A stretch of DNA of 64,000 nucleotides, taken from contig JBEKWB010000007.1 of the NCBI GenBank assembly GCA_049513455.1, positions 24,913 to 88,912 of the forward strand, in the 5' to 3' direction. The position numbers and the translations under genes were made by a program. The notes beneath the pieces are model-generated. The model was not told the origin of the DNA and did no database searches. It worked only from the letters and a program-made list of their open reading frames with translations. Shown piece by piece: positions 44,984 through 54,267 of this stretch. Source of the stretch: Bog-473 sp049513455. GTDB lineage: Bacteria; Actinomycetota; Acidimicrobiia; Acidimicrobiales; RAAP-2. Each line of letters starts with the position of its first letter. Positions within the stretch are counted from its first letter, which is position 1.

Positions 44984-45210
44984 AGTTCACAGACCTTCTT
45001 CAGGACGGATCCGCAGGTGAGGGCACCGTGACAACCTCGTGACGGGTGTGCGAAGCCGCCGGCGGATGTTCGTGGACCGGGGCGAAATTCCACCCATTCG
45101 CGCCCACCGCAGTTGCCTGCGACGGAGTACAATGAGAGGCAGGGCACCTGTCAGGGCGTTCCTAGGCGCCTCAGAACTCGGCGGCTCCTTCAGTTCACCG
45201 AGGTGACCAA

Positions 45211-46236
45211 GTGACCATATTGAGTACCGAGCGCGAAGCTGCGCTTCAGACCCCCTTCAGTGGTGAGGGCCCACCTGAAGAAGACGGCATTTCGGCGACC
45301 ACCCGGGCCGCAAACCCGCTCGCGGCGCACTCTGGTCGGAAGAAGCAGCAGGTGGTGACCACGATCCTCGTCGTCGCTCCCTTGTTAGGTGTCGTGGCCG
45401 CCGCCCTTGGAGTGATCAGCCCCAGAATTACCTTGTTGGACGTGATCCTTGCGGTCGGCTTCTACGCTGTGAGTGGACACGGTCTGACCGCCGGCTTCCA
45501 TCGCATGTTCACCCACCGTTCCTTCAAAGCGGCACGATGGGTGAAGATCACGCTTGCCGTGGCCGGATCTCTCGGGATGGAGGGCAGCGTGATCAGTTGG
45601 GTGGCCAATCATCGCCGCCACCACGCCTACACGGACAAAAAGGGCGATCCTCACTCGCCCTACGAATATGGGGACGGCACGTGGAACCAGATACGCGGCG
45701 CCCTGCATGCGCACGTGGGATGGCTCTTCCAGGCCCAGCAGACCGAGGAAGAGAGATGGGCACCCGATCTGGTCAAAGACAAAGACCTCGTTGCTATTAG
45801 TCGCCTCTTTCCCCTACTTGGCGTCGTTTCATTGGGTCTGCCCATGCTCATCGGATGGGCACTCACCCGGACCTGGGAGGGGGCCTTGGGCGGGTTGATC
45901 TGGGGCGGGCTCGTGCGCGTGTTCGTACTCCACCATGCCACCTTCTCCGTGAATTCGGTCTGTCATCTGTGGGGACGCCGACCCTTCATTACGAGAGCTG
46001 AAGACCGGGCGACGAACTTCGCTCCACTGGCGCTCCTGGCTATGGGGGAAAACTGGCACAACCTCCACCATTCGTGCCCTACCCTCGCCCGCCATGGCGT
46101 GGATCGGCACCAACTCGACTCCACAGCACGGCTCATCTCGCTTCTTCAGCGCGTCGGCGCCGTGTGGGATGTGAATTGGCCGGTCGCCGAGAGGCTGAAC
46201 CTCCGTCGGCGTCCCGTCATCACTGGTTCGTCCTAG
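45211..46236 (+). CDS. Membrane acyl-CoA (Delta9-type) fatty acid desaturase
   Basis: A 341-residue integral-membrane di-iron desaturase that introduces a cis double bond into acyl chains. Seen: the three histidine boxes HRMFTH (His97-His102), HRRHH (134-138) and HNLHH (283-287), with hydrophobic pairs between boxes. GTG 45211 has GAGG upstream; a TACAAT -10-like box lies at 45128 but no -35 was found. The N-terminal 45 residues are polar and variable. Needs reduced ferredoxin or cytochrome b5-like partner, not encoded here. Confidence 0.92.
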   Translation: MTILSTEREAALQTPFSGEGPPEEDGISATTRAANPLAAHSGRKKQQVVTTILVVAPLLGVVAAALGVISPRITLLDVILAVGFYAVSGHGLTAGFHRMFTHRSFKAARWVKITLAVAGSLGMEGSVISWVANHRRHHAYTDKKGDPHSPYEYGDGTWNQIRGALHAHVGWLFQAQQTEEERWAPDLVKDKDLVAISRLFPLLGVVSLGLPMLIGWALTRTWEGALGGLIWGGLVRVFVLHHATFSVNSVCHLWGRRPFITRAEDRATNFAPLALLAMGENWHNLHHSCPTLARHGVDRHQLDSTARLISLLQRVGAVWDVNWPVAERLNLRRRPVITGSS

Positions 46237-46254
46237 TGAGTTACGCCTTCAGGC

Positions 46255-46470
46255 CTACCCCCTCGGCGCTGGGATTTCGACGACGTAGCGGGGAGACTGG
46301 CCTCGGCGGTGGAGTGTGGCCTTGAGGAAAGGCCATCCCACCTTCTGATCGCCAATCGACACAGCAATCCGTGAACTGTCCGTTTGCGGCTGCGGGTCCC
46401 AACTCAGCCACGCGTCGACTTGGGCACAGTCTTTCCACAGCGAGGGAGCCGCGTCGAATATCCGATCCAA
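46255..46470 (-). CDS. Small hypothetical ORF after coxG
   Basis: A 71-codon frame with TTG start (46470), in the 261-base gap between the desaturase and coxG. It is in frame with coxG and begins ten codons after the coxG stop, so it would be reached by readthrough or re-initiation. The product (MDRIFDAAPSLWKDCAQVDA and on) has protein-like composition with no recognised family. The hairpin at 46317-46335 lies inside it, which counts against it. Weak candidate only. Confidence 0.25.
   Translation of the reverse strand: MDRIFDAAPSLWKDCAQVDAWLSWDPQPQTDSSRIAVSIGDQKVGWPFLKATLHRRGQSPRYVVEIPAPRG
46317..46335. terminator. Hairpin between convergent desaturase and cox operon
   Basis: TGGCCTT (46317-46323) and AAGGCCA (46329-46335) form a perfect 7-bp stem with a 5-base loop, 81 bases after the desaturase stop and 163 bases after the coxG stop. 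It could end transcription from either side. No long T-run. Confidence 0.4.
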
Positions 46471-46497
46471 TCGTCGGCCGATCCGGCACGGGGCCGG

Positions 46498-47178
46498 TCA
46501 ATGCGATGCTTGTCGGCGGCGGTGCCGACGCCACCAAAGAAGCACCAGGCTCACTATCGCGACGAGCGGCGCTACTCGTTTCAGAATGGAGGGCCCGGCG
46601 GTGCCGAGGAGATCGACGGGTTCGGCCGGCGTCGAACGGATTGTCCGGACGGACGGTGCATCCGATCCTTCAGCGGTCACCGTGCTCTCGCTCGCGGACG
46701 GGGCAATTGGTTCGCTCGGTTCCGACCCCGAGCCCTGAGACAGGACATCCGCCTCAAGCCGGTCGGCGAACTCCCCCAGCATCTTGGCGCTGACATCGGC
46801 CATGACGCTGCGACCGAACTGGGCCACCTTCCCCGTGATGGTGAGCTCGGTCACGATGGAGACGGTCGTGCCGTCGTTGTCGGGGATGGCTAGTGCAGTG
46901 ACCGTGGCCGATGCATTGCCCTGGCCCCGCGTGTCACGCCCTTCGGCCAGCAGCACCGCTCGATGTTGATCGTCGTCCTTCTCGGCAAATCGGGCAATCC
47001 CCTTGTACTGCGCGGTGATCGGTCCCACCTTGACTTTCACGATTCCTCGATACTCATCGCCTTCGACCTCTTGGAGTTCGGCACCAGGCATGCACGGCGC
47101 CACCCGCTCAAGATCGGTAAGCACCGCCCATGCAACATCGATCGGTACCGAAACGTGAAATTCATTCTTCAGTTCCAT
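46498..47178 (-). CDS. coxG: CoxG-like SRPBCC protein of the form II operon
   Basis: A 226-residue CoxG: an N-terminal SRPBCC (START-like) domain (about 1-145, MELKNEFHVSVPIDVAW, CMPGAEL, GKVAQFGRSVMADVS), a linker rich in Ser, Glu and Pro, and a C-terminal TM (VAPLVAIVSLVLLWW) with a basic tail. CoxG proteins are reported to recruit CO dehydrogenase to the membrane and bind quinone or the enzyme. ATG 47178 has GAGGAGG upstream and overlaps the mocA-like gene by 10 bases. Last gene of the minus-strand form II operon. The equivalent of the form I operon is at 56996. Confidence 0.88.
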   Translation of the reverse strand: MELKNEFHVSVPIDVAWAVLTDLERVAPCMPGAELQEVEGDEYRGIVKVKVGPITAQYKGIARFAEKDDDQHRAVLLAEGRDTRGQGNASATVTALAIPDNDGTTVSIVTELTITGKVAQFGRSVMADVSAKMLGEFADRLEADVLSQGSGSEPSEPIAPSASESTVTAEGSDAPSVRTIRSTPAEPVDLLGTAGPSILKRVAPLVAIVSLVLLWWRRHRRRQASH

Positions 47179-47726
47179 CGGGACAGATCCTCCTCGTTGT
47201 CGATATCTACAGGCTGGCCCTCGCAAGGTACCTCGCACACCAGATCGGGTCGACCCTTCATGAGCACTCGGGCTCCTTCGTCCCCTTCCGTTGGCAGGAG
47301 AGACCACACCGAGCGGGCCAACCTGACGGGAGGCCGGCGCTCACCGTCGAAGGTGGCTACGGCGACGGGGCTCGCCGAGGCCGCCACCGCAGCCCAGGCC
47401 GCCGATGGGACGAGCGGTTGGTCCCCCAACCCCACGACCACGGCCTCATGCTGACGCTCAATGGCCCATGACACTGCTCTGTGCAGGGAAGAAGCCTGCC
47501 CGCTTGCCCAATCAGGGTTCTCGATCACGCTCACCCCCTCAGGCACGACCACTCCCAGGTCCACCGCTCCGACGATCACGGCCACCTCATCGAGACGGGC
47601 GGCGGCGGCGGCCGTCAGGGCCCACCATACGAGCGGGCGGCCACGGAACTCTGCGAGCAGCTTGTGTCCTGGACCGCCGAAGCGCGTGCCTCCGCCAGCG
47701 GCCAGAACCACGGCGGCAACGGTCAT
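47169..47726 (-). CDS. MocA/MobA-like molybdenum cofactor nucleotidyltransferase
   Basis: A 185-residue NTP-transferase of the MocA type, which makes molybdopterin cytosine dinucleotide from Mo-molybdopterin and CTP for xanthine-oxidase-family enzymes. Seen: the nucleotide-binding start VVLAAGGGTRFGGPGHKLL (residues 6-24), VGLGDQPLV with the metal-binding Asp, and DIDNEEDL near the C terminus. CoxL-type enzymes carry MCD, so it fits the operon. Starts at ATG 47726, 22 bases after coxE, and overlaps coxG. Confidence 0.87.
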   Translation of the reverse strand: MTVAAVVLAAGGGTRFGGPGHKLLAEFRGRPLVWWALTAAAAARLDEVAVIVGAVDLGVVVPEGVSVIENPDWASGQASSLHRAVSWAIERQHEAVVVGLGDQPLVPSAAWAAVAASASPVAVATFDGERRPPVRLARSVWSLLPTEGDEGARVLMKGRPDLVCEVPCEGQPVDIDNEEDLSRWN

Positions 47727-47748
47727 TGGGACACACCGGAGGCACTCG

Positions 47749-48861
47749 TCACGCGATCACTCCCACCAGCGCCTCGAGCGAGGCGGCGGAATGGCCTTCG
47801 ACGAACTGATCGATATAGGGAAGAGCAGCCGCCATCCCCCGCGCCAGCGGTTCATACCCCACGGACGCCTTCAGCGGGTTGACCCATATCGTTTGATGGG
47901 CCACCCGATGGAGGCGAGCCATCTCCCCCGCCAAAACTGCGGGGTCTCCCCGGTCCAAACCGTCGGACAGGATCACCACGATCGCACCCCGGGCCATACC
48001 AGGTATCCCGAAACGATCATTGAAACTGCCGATTCCCTCTCCGAGCCGCGTTCCCCCCGACCAGTCCAACACCCGCTCAATAGCCTGGCGCAAGGCGCTA
48101 TCGGCGTCCCGCGACGACAGCTGACGGGTAAGACGGGTGAGCCGGGTTCCGACGGCGAACGCTTCGACGCGGACCTGGCCGGCTACGGCGACGTGGAGAA
48201 ACTGCAGGAGAGCACGGGCGTACGGCTCCATTGATCCGCTCACATCGCACAGGAGCACCACCCGACGCGGGCGCGACGTGGGTTCCCGGTGCATGAGGCG
48301 GAGAACCTCGCCACCCGATCGCAACGTTTGCCGCATGGTCGCCCGTGTGTCGTGACGTCCATGGTCGCGTCGAGAACTACGCATTCTCCGGGAGCGCTGC
48401 GTCGCCCTCACGCGTGTCTCGCGAAGGAGGCGCGAGATCTCCTCGAGCTCCTCAGGGGTGCACGCTGCGAAGTCCTTGCGCCGGAGCTGGTCGACGTCGC
48501 TGTAGCTGACCAATGCCAGACGCCGGGGACGTTCGCCATCACTCGACGGTGGATCGACTGCGTCCTCACCCTCCTCGTCGAATGAAAGCGCAGGTGACGA
48601 AGGTGGCAAATCAGACCCTTCCGGGTCACCCCGCCAGAACGACTCGAAGATCCGGTCATAGGTACCGACGTCCTCCTGCCGGTGGATCAGAACGGTCCTC
48701 CCCGCCCAGTACACCGGGTCGCGACGGTCGATCCCCACAGCCTCGATGGCGCGAACGTACTGCACCACGTTGTCGACGGGAACGGCCACGCCGGCGCGGC
48801 GAAGACGTCGGGGGAATGCAACGAAGAGGCTGATTGTCGAAGCATCCTGACGTTCAGCCAC
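47749..48861 (-). CDS. coxE: CoxE-like VWA-domain maturation protein (form II operon)
   Basis: A 370-residue von Willebrand factor A protein. An N-terminal helical part (1-150) leads to an acidic/basic linker and a VWA domain with MIDAS motif DVSGS (206-210) and later DGLDRGD. With the MoxR ATPase CoxD it forms the chaperone-like pair needed for inserting the Mo/Cu cluster in O. carboxidovorans CODH. GTG 48861 overlaps the coxD stop by eight bases; the open frame further upstream lies within coxD. A paralogue is at 55755. Confidence 0.88.
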   Translation of the reverse strand: MAERQDASTISLFVAFPRRLRRAGVAVPVDNVVQYVRAIEAVGIDRRDPVYWAGRTVLIHRQEDVGTYDRIFESFWRGDPEGSDLPPSSPALSFDEEGEDAVDPPSSDGERPRRLALVSYSDVDQLRRKDFAACTPEELEEISRLLRETRVRATQRSRRMRSSRRDHGRHDTRATMRQTLRSGGEVLRLMHREPTSRPRRVVLLCDVSGSMEPYARALLQFLHVAVAGQVRVEAFAVGTRLTRLTRQLSSRDADSALRQAIERVLDWSGGTRLGEGIGSFNDRFGIPGMARGAIVVILSDGLDRGDPAVLAGEMARLHRVAHQTIWVNPLKASVGYEPLARGMAAALPYIDQFVEGHSAASLEALVGVIA

Positions 48862-49786
48862 GTAGCCTGGCCTCTTCGACCAGCCTGGCGAGGTCGCCAC
48901 CCGAGACCCGCTCGATGTCCTCGCGATATTTGAGGATGCTCCCGAGGGTGCGCTCGACCGCCGTCTCGTCCAATTGCCTGTGGCCCAGCGCGGCCAGGGC
49001 CTGGGCCCAGTCGATGGTCTCGGCCACACCGGGCGCCTTGTACAGACCCATTCCTCGGACCGCCTGCACCGCCGCAGTGACCTGGCGGGCCAACCGTTCA
49101 TCAGCTTCGGGCGCCTTGAGGCGCACGATGGCCACCTCGCGTTCGAAGTCCGGATGCTCGACCCAGTGGTAGAGACATCGCCGCTTGAGGGCGTCGTGCA
49201 CGTCACGGGTGCGATTCGACGTCAGCACGACGAGTGGCGGCACCTGGGCTCGGAACGTCCCGAGCTCGGGGACCGTTACCGAGTAGTCGGCCAGGACCTC
49301 GAGGAGAAATGCCTCGAATTCGTCGTCGGCCCGGTCGATTTCGTCGATGATCAGCACGGGCGGAGCGAGGCGTTCCGGCGAAGGCATGATGGCACGCAGG
49401 AGCGGACGGCGGACCAGGAACCGTTCGGAGAACAACTCGTCCTCTACGGTACGGACGTCTTCGACCCCCCCGGCTGCCGGGCCGCGGAGTTCGGCGGCCC
49501 GGAGATGGAGGAGCTGTCGGGCAAAGTCCCACTCATAGACCGCCTGGCTCACGTCAATCCCCTCGTAGCACTGGAGACGAACCAGCTCCCCGCCGGTCCA
49601 TCTGGACAGAGCGTTCGCCACCTCGGTCTTCCCGCCGCCGGGTTCTCCTTCCAGGAAAAGCGGACGACGGAGCACCATGGCCAGAAAGATCGCCGTGGCC
49701 AGACCGTCGTCGGCGAGGTATCCGTGCCCTTCGAGCGCGCGCCGCACATCGTCGGGTGCCTCTGGAGGGGCAAAGGGTCCGCTCAC
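48854..49786 (-). CDS. coxD: MoxR-type AAA+ ATPase CoxD (form II operon)
   Basis: A 310-residue AAA+ ATPase of the MoxR/CoxD type. Seen: Walker A GEPGGGKT (47-54), Walker B VLIIDEIDRAD, sensor 1 VVLTSNRTRD, and RRCLYHW with a sensor-2-like arginine region. CoxD is known to act as an unfoldase-like chaperone in maturation of the active site. Followed by the VWA partner, overlapping by eight bases. Lies 88 bases after coxL. Confidence 0.93.
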   Translation of the reverse strand: MSGPFAPPEAPDDVRRALEGHGYLADDGLATAIFLAMVLRRPLFLEGEPGGGKTEVANALSRWTGGELVRLQCYEGIDVSQAVYEWDFARQLLHLRAAELRGPAAGGVEDVRTVEDELFSERFLVRRPLLRAIMPSPERLAPPVLIIDEIDRADDEFEAFLLEVLADYSVTVPELGTFRAQVPPLVVLTSNRTRDVHDALKRRCLYHWVEHPDFEREVAIVRLKAPEADERLARQVTAAVQAVRGMGLYKAPGVAETIDWAQALAALGHRQLDETAVERTLGSILKYREDIERVSGGDLARLVEEARLRG

Positions 49787-49874
49787 TGTCCCCTGCCCGC
49801 AATGTCACCTCGAACGGCAGCGCGGCGTACCCGGCTCGTGCCCCGGAGCAACAAACCGACACGGGCTCGGGCTG

Positions 49875-52253
49875 TCAAAGATTGACGCTCTCGGCTCCGC
49901 GTTCGAGTTCTTCGCCCGCGGCATCTTCCCCGGGAAACGCCGCCATTTCGCTCGGCGGCTCCCGCCATGGATCGGGCAACGTACCCGCGCGCGCGTCGCG
50001 AATGGCTCGCCAGACCCGCTCGGGGGTGCAGGGCATGTCGATGTGCCGGACACCGAGGTGACTGACCGCGTCGACTACTGCATTCTGCACGGCGGGGGTG
50101 GATCCCACGGTGGCGGACTCGCCGATCCCTTTGGCCCCGAGCTCGTTTGTCGGCGACGGCGTCTCGGTGTGGGCAGTGGTGAACGACGGCAGCTCCGCAG
50201 CACTGGGGATGGCGTACTCCGCCAGGGTGGACGTGATCGGATTGCCGTCGTCGTCGTAAAGGACCTGCTCCCAGAGCGCCTGCGCGATACCCGATGCAAG
50301 GCCGCCATGCACCTGACCATCGACAAGCAACGGATTGACGATCACACCACAGTCGTCGACCGCAAAATGCTGGATCGGCACCACAGATCCGGTCTCGGTG
50401 TCGACTTCTACGACGGAGACGTGGGCGCCGAAGGGAAAGGAGGAACCCGCCTTGGCGGTGTCGTGTTGCACGAGGAGTGGCTCACCTCGCTCCGAGGCCA
50501 GACGCGAGACTTCGCCCCATTCGAGCGCCTTGCTCGGCACACCCGCGACACCCAACCGGCCGTCACCGGTCACGACGATGTCCTCCGGTGACGCTTCGAG
50601 CACTTCGGCCACCAGCGCCTTGGCTCGCTCGACCACCAGCTTCGACGTCTGGAGCACAGCGGTCCCCCCGAGCTGGATGGATCGAGAGCCCCCGGTCCCA
50701 CTACCGCGGGCGACGAGAGCCGTGTCCGACTGCACGTAACGGATCTGCTCCATCGGCACGCCGAATTGATCGGCCGCGATCTGCGAGAACGTGGTGGCAT
50801 GGCCCTGGCCGTGGGCGGAGGTGCCGGCCTTGACCGTGATCATCCCGTCGTCGTGCACCTCGGCCTCGGCGAACTCCCCTCCGCCGCCCGTCACTTCGAC
50901 ATAACACGACACCCCGATCCCCAACTGCATACGATCGCCGCGCTGGCGCCGATCGGCCTGCTCGCGACGAAGAGCGGCGTAGTCGGCGATACGCAACGCC
51001 TCGTTCAGCGCGCCCTCGTAGTCGCCGCTGTCGTAGTCGGCGCCCATGACCGTGGTCAACGGGAATTCCTCGGATTGGATGAAGTTCTTGCGGCGTATCT
51101 CGGCCGGGTCGATCTCGAGCTCATCGGCCGCCATGTCAACGATGCGCTCGAGGAAGGCGGATGCCTCGGGACGACCCGCCCCGCGGTAGGCACCTATCGG
51201 CGTGGTGTTGGTGACGACGATCGCCACGTCGAATGCGATTTTGGGAATGTGGTACACGCCTTGGGCCATGATCTTCGTCTGACCCAGCACGAGGATCCCG
51301 CCCCACCCGCCGTACGCTCCCGCATCCCCGATCATCCGACAACGCATCCCCACGAACGCACCATCGCGCCTGAGACCCAATTCCACGTACTGCACCTGGC
51401 CACGGCCGTGCGACAAGGCGACCATGTTCTCAGAGCGGGTCTCGACCCACTTGAGCGGTCGGCCGAGCTCCAGGGCCAGCTTGCCCGCCACGACCCCCTC
51501 GGCAGACAGGTGCTTGGCGCCGAAAGAACCACCGACGTTCGGCGCGATGACGCGCATTCGTTCCGGCTCCATGCCCAACAGCGCGGAAAAGACCCCTCGC
51601 ACCATGTGCGGCATCTGGCAGGCGAGGTGCACGGTGAGGTCGAAATCAGTTCCGGTCGGATCGACCGCGATCGCACTCCCCTCCATGGGTACCGCGGCCA
51701 GTCGTTGGTTTTCGAAGCGACCCCGCACGACGACATCTGCGCCGGCAAGCGGGTCGTCGCTGCCGGAGCGCAACCCGATTATGACGTTGCTGCCGATCCC
51801 TTCCAACTGGACCGACGAATCAGGTGCGAGTGCATCCTCCATGTCGATGACCGCCCCGAGGGGCTCGTAGTCGATCTCAACCAACTCGGCCGCATCCATG
51901 GCCAAGGCTCGCGATTCAGCCACCACGACCACCACAGGGTCCCCGACGAAATTGACGCGTCCCTTGGCGAGTGAGGGCCGGACCGCCGCTGGATGCAGCA
52001 TCATTATCCCAGGTACATCAGGGAAGTCGAAATCAGCCGCGCTGTAGACGCCGACGACTCCCGGCATTTCTCGGGCCGCCTTGACGTCGATCGATCGGAT
52101 CGTCGCGTGAGCGATCGGTGAGCGTACGAAGTACAGCGTGAGCATGCCCTCAATCTTCAAGTTGTCGACGTAGGTACCCGCCCCGCGCAGGAGATTGAGG
52201 TCTTCGACCCGCCGTACCGGCTTGCCGGAGAAGGTGCCGGCACCCAGTGTCAT
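49875..52253 (-). CDS. coxL: CoxL-type molybdenum hydroxylase large subunit, form II
   Basis: A 792-residue molybdopterin-binding large subunit of the xanthine oxidase family. Seen: GGSFGAKH and the active-site loop AYRGAGR at residues 355-361 (bases 51171-51191), which marks form II rather than form I CODH, and KGIGES with the catalytic Glu712. Form II enzymes lack the Cys that holds copper; some were proposed to oxidise CO, others aldehydes or N-heterocycles, so calling it CODH is not secure. Overlaps coxM by ATGA. Third structural gene of an S-M-L order, unlike the S-L-M order common in form II clusters. Confidence 0.92.
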   Translation of the reverse strand: MTLGAGTFSGKPVRRVEDLNLLRGAGTYVDNLKIEGMLTLYFVRSPIAHATIRSIDVKAAREMPGVVGVYSAADFDFPDVPGIMMLHPAAVRPSLAKGRVNFVGDPVVVVVAESRALAMDAAELVEIDYEPLGAVIDMEDALAPDSSVQLEGIGSNVIIGLRSGSDDPLAGADVVVRGRFENQRLAAVPMEGSAIAVDPTGTDFDLTVHLACQMPHMVRGVFSALLGMEPERMRVIAPNVGGSFGAKHLSAEGVVAGKLALELGRPLKWVETRSENMVALSHGRGQVQYVELGLRRDGAFVGMRCRMIGDAGAYGGWGGILVLGQTKIMAQGVYHIPKIAFDVAIVVTNTTPIGAYRGAGRPEASAFLERIVDMAADELEIDPAEIRRKNFIQSEEFPLTTVMGADYDSGDYEGALNEALRIADYAALRREQADRRQRGDRMQLGIGVSCYVEVTGGGGEFAEAEVHDDGMITVKAGTSAHGQGHATTFSQIAADQFGVPMEQIRYVQSDTALVARGSGTGGSRSIQLGGTAVLQTSKLVVERAKALVAEVLEASPEDIVVTGDGRLGVAGVPSKALEWGEVSRLASERGEPLLVQHDTAKAGSSFPFGAHVSVVEVDTETGSVVPIQHFAVDDCGVIVNPLLVDGQVHGGLASGIAQALWEQVLYDDDGNPITSTLAEYAIPSAAELPSFTTAHTETPSPTNELGAKGIGESATVGSTPAVQNAVVDAVSHLGVRHIDMPCTPERVWRAIRDARAGTLPDPWREPPSEMAAFPGEDAAGEELERGAESVNL

Positions 52254-53071
52254 GAGCTGGCCTCCTCGAGTGCTCGACGAACCAGCACGGTGGCGAGATG
52301 CCGGCGGTATTCCGAGGAGGCATTGATGTCACTCGGCGGATCGGTACCCTGGTCGGCAGCCGTCGCGGCGTCCGCAGCGGACGCACCGTGGCGCACCGCC
52401 TCTTCTACCGCCGTCGCTCGTAGGGGGGTGGATCCCATGTTGACGAGTGCGATTCCGGTCGTGCCGTTGAGGACCGCGGCCACGCCGACGATCGCCCAAT
52501 CCTGGGCTCGGCGGTTGAACTTCTGGAACGACCATCCGGCACCGGCCACCTTCGGCACCCGTATCTCGACCAGCACCTCGTCCACGGCAAGTGTCGTCTC
52601 GAGGAATCCTTGGAAGAAATCGAGCGCGGCGATCTCCCTTCGCCCGTTGGGCCCCTGCGCCACCAGCGTGCCCCCCAAGGCCAGGACGGCGGCGGGAAGA
52701 TCCGATGCCGGATCACCGTGGGCCAGCGTGCCACCGATCGTGCCCCGGTGACGCACCTGGGGATCACCAACCTGGTGTGCGGTGTACGCGAGCAAGGGGA
52801 CCTGCTCCTTTAGCAACACCGACGTCTCGAGGTCGTGATGGCGCGCCAGGGCGCCGATGGAGATCTCATCACCACGTTCCTCGATGTACGAAAGGCCCGG
52901 AACCCTACCGATGTCGATGAGCACCGAAGGGGTGGCAAGTCGCAGCTTCATCAGTGGCACAAGCGAATGGCCGCCGGCAACCAACTTGGCCTCGTCGCCG
53001 TGCTCGACCAGCAAGGCGACTGCTTCTTCCACGGAACCCGCCCGTGCGTAATCAAACGCAGCAGGGATCAT
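52250..53071 (-). CDS. coxM: CoxM-type FAD-binding medium subunit (form II operon)
   Basis: A 273-residue FAD subunit. Seen: the two FAD motifs VAGGHSLVP (residues 31-39) and TIGGTLAHGDP (about 110), and the C-terminal CO_deh_flav_C-type domain. It accepts electrons from the [2Fe-2S] subunit and passes them to quinone or another acceptor. ATG 53071 overlaps the coxS stop (ATGA), and the end overlaps coxL (ATGA). Confidence 0.92.
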   Translation of the reverse strand: MIPAAFDYARAGSVEEAVALLVEHGDEAKLVAGGHSLVPLMKLRLATPSVLIDIGRVPGLSYIEERGDEISIGALARHHDLETSVLLKEQVPLLAYTAHQVGDPQVRHRGTIGGTLAHGDPASDLPAAVLALGGTLVAQGPNGRREIAALDFFQGFLETTLAVDEVLVEIRVPKVAGAGWSFQKFNRRAQDWAIVGVAAVLNGTTGIALVNMGSTPLRATAVEEAVRHGASAADAATAADQGTDPPSDINASSEYRRHLATVLVRRALEEASS

Positions 53072-53556
53072 GAGCTCGACCCGGTCAGCGTCTCACGATC
53101 GGCGGCACACGCCAGAACCGCCTTCACGATGTTGTGATAGCCCGTACAGCGGCAGAGGTTGCCTTCAAGGCCTTCTCGCACTCCCCTCTCATCGAGGTGC
53201 TCCTCCTCGGCCAGAAGCGAGACGGCCGCCATTACCATCCCCGGAGTGCAATAACCGCACTGCAGCGCGTGATGCTCGCGGAAAGCCTCCTGCACCGGGT
53301 GCAACGTACCGTCGGGACCGCCGAGACCTTCGATCGTCACGACCTCGGTCTCATCGGCCTGGGCTGCCAACAGCGTGCACGACTTGACCGACTCGCCATT
53401 GAGCAAAACGGTGCATGCCCCGCACGAGCTGGTATCGCATCCGATATTCGTACCCGTGAGGCCAAGAGTCTCTCGAAGGTACTGCACGAGCAGCAGCCTC
53501 GGCTCGACCTCGTGCTGGCGCCTGGTGCCGTTGACTTCTACAGAGATCAGGACCAT
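53068..53556 (-). CDS. coxS: CoxS-type [2Fe-2S] small subunit (form II operon)
   Basis: A 162-residue iron-sulfur subunit with two [2Fe-2S] clusters. Seen: the plant-ferredoxin-type set Cys40, Cys45, Cys48, Cys60 (GCDTSSCGAC, then KSC) and the second set Cys100, Cys103, Cys135, Cys137 (QCGYC, then LCRC). First structural gene of the operon, ATG 53556, 27 bases after the PNPOx-like gene, so the latter may lead the transcript. Confidence 0.94.
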   Translation of the reverse strand: MVLISVEVNGTRRQHEVEPRLLLVQYLRETLGLTGTNIGCDTSSCGACTVLLNGESVKSCTLLAAQADETEVVTIEGLGGPDGTLHPVQEAFREHHALQCGYCTPGMVMAAVSLLAEEEHLDERGVREGLEGNLCRCTGYHNIVKAVLACAADRETLTGSSS

Positions 53557-53583
53557 GGGAGTTCCTCTATCACTTGGGCGAGC

Positions 53584-54183
53584 CTAGTGCTCTGCGCCGT
53601 TTGCTTGAGGAGGTCCTGGCCGGGTTGAGTCGGTGGCGAGCCCGTCAAGCTGATCGATGCTCTTGGTATTGGCTTCAGCCCAGTACCTCCGGATGCCCTC
53701 CGGGCCTTTTCTGTTCGACCACTGGTCCATGGTTGGTCGGTGACCCTCGAACGACATGAAGGGGACACCATACCCGCACGAATCGGCGATGCGGCTCACT
53801 TCGGCGACGATGATCGAACGCACGCCCACACCCTCTCCACCAGGGAACCGGCCCGTCAGTTCCGCAAAGGACGGGTCGTCCGTCAGAATCACTCGGCCCC
53901 TTCCGTGCAGGCGCACGATGCGCGGAGCCCCGGCAAAAGCACAGAACATGATGACGATCCGACCGTTCTCGCGTAGGTGGGCAATGGTCTCGACGCCGCT
54001 CCCGGTCTGGTCGAGGTACGCCACGGTCCGCTCATCGACGACGACCAATTCGTCCCGATTGCCTTTGGGCGAGCAGTTCACCAGGCCGTCGGCCGAGAGA
54101 GGAGCCGTCGACACGAAGAAAACCGGCTGTGCCACGAGCCATTCGGCCAGGTCGTGATCGATGACCTCATACGTCCTGCCCAT
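53584..54183 (-). CDS. Pyridoxamine 5'-phosphate oxidase family (split-barrel flavoprotein)
   Basis: A roughly 199-residue flavin split-barrel protein of the PNPOx-like superfamily. Seen: AQPVFFVSTAPLS, the FMN/F420 region VAYLDQTGSG and RIVIMFCAF, and a PFMSFEGHRPTMDQW end typical of an uncharacterised family (MGRTYEV- start). Distinct from the true pdxH at 23348. ATG 54183 is the family-typical start; ATG 54207 is also in frame. It lies 27 bases upstream of coxS on the same strand, so is probably co-transcribed with the form II operon. Function unknown. Confidence 0.82.
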   Translation of the reverse strand: MGRTYEVIDHDLAEWLVAQPVFFVSTAPLSADGLVNCSPKGNRDELVVVDERTVAYLDQTGSGVETIAHLRENGRIVIMFCAFAGAPRIVRLHGRGRVILTDDPSFAELTGRFPGGEGVGVRSIIVAEVSRIADSCGYGVPFMSFEGHRPTMDQWSNRKGPEGIRRYWAEANTKSIDQLDGLATDSTRPGPPQANGAEH

Positions 54184-54267
54184 TTCGCCATTATCGCACC
54201 TGGCCATGGGTCGCCCCTATGTTCCTGTGGGCCTCGTGACCACGCCACCAGGGGTAACCTCGCAGGG

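Noticed and set aside
45128..45133. TACAAT as desaturase promoter
   Set aside because: Good -10 match but no -35 at 16-18 bases; not enough to call.
49875..53556. Calling the form II operon a CO dehydrogenase outright
   Set aside because: AYRGAGR lacks the copper-binding cysteine of form I; the substrate of such enzymes is not established, so only the family is called.
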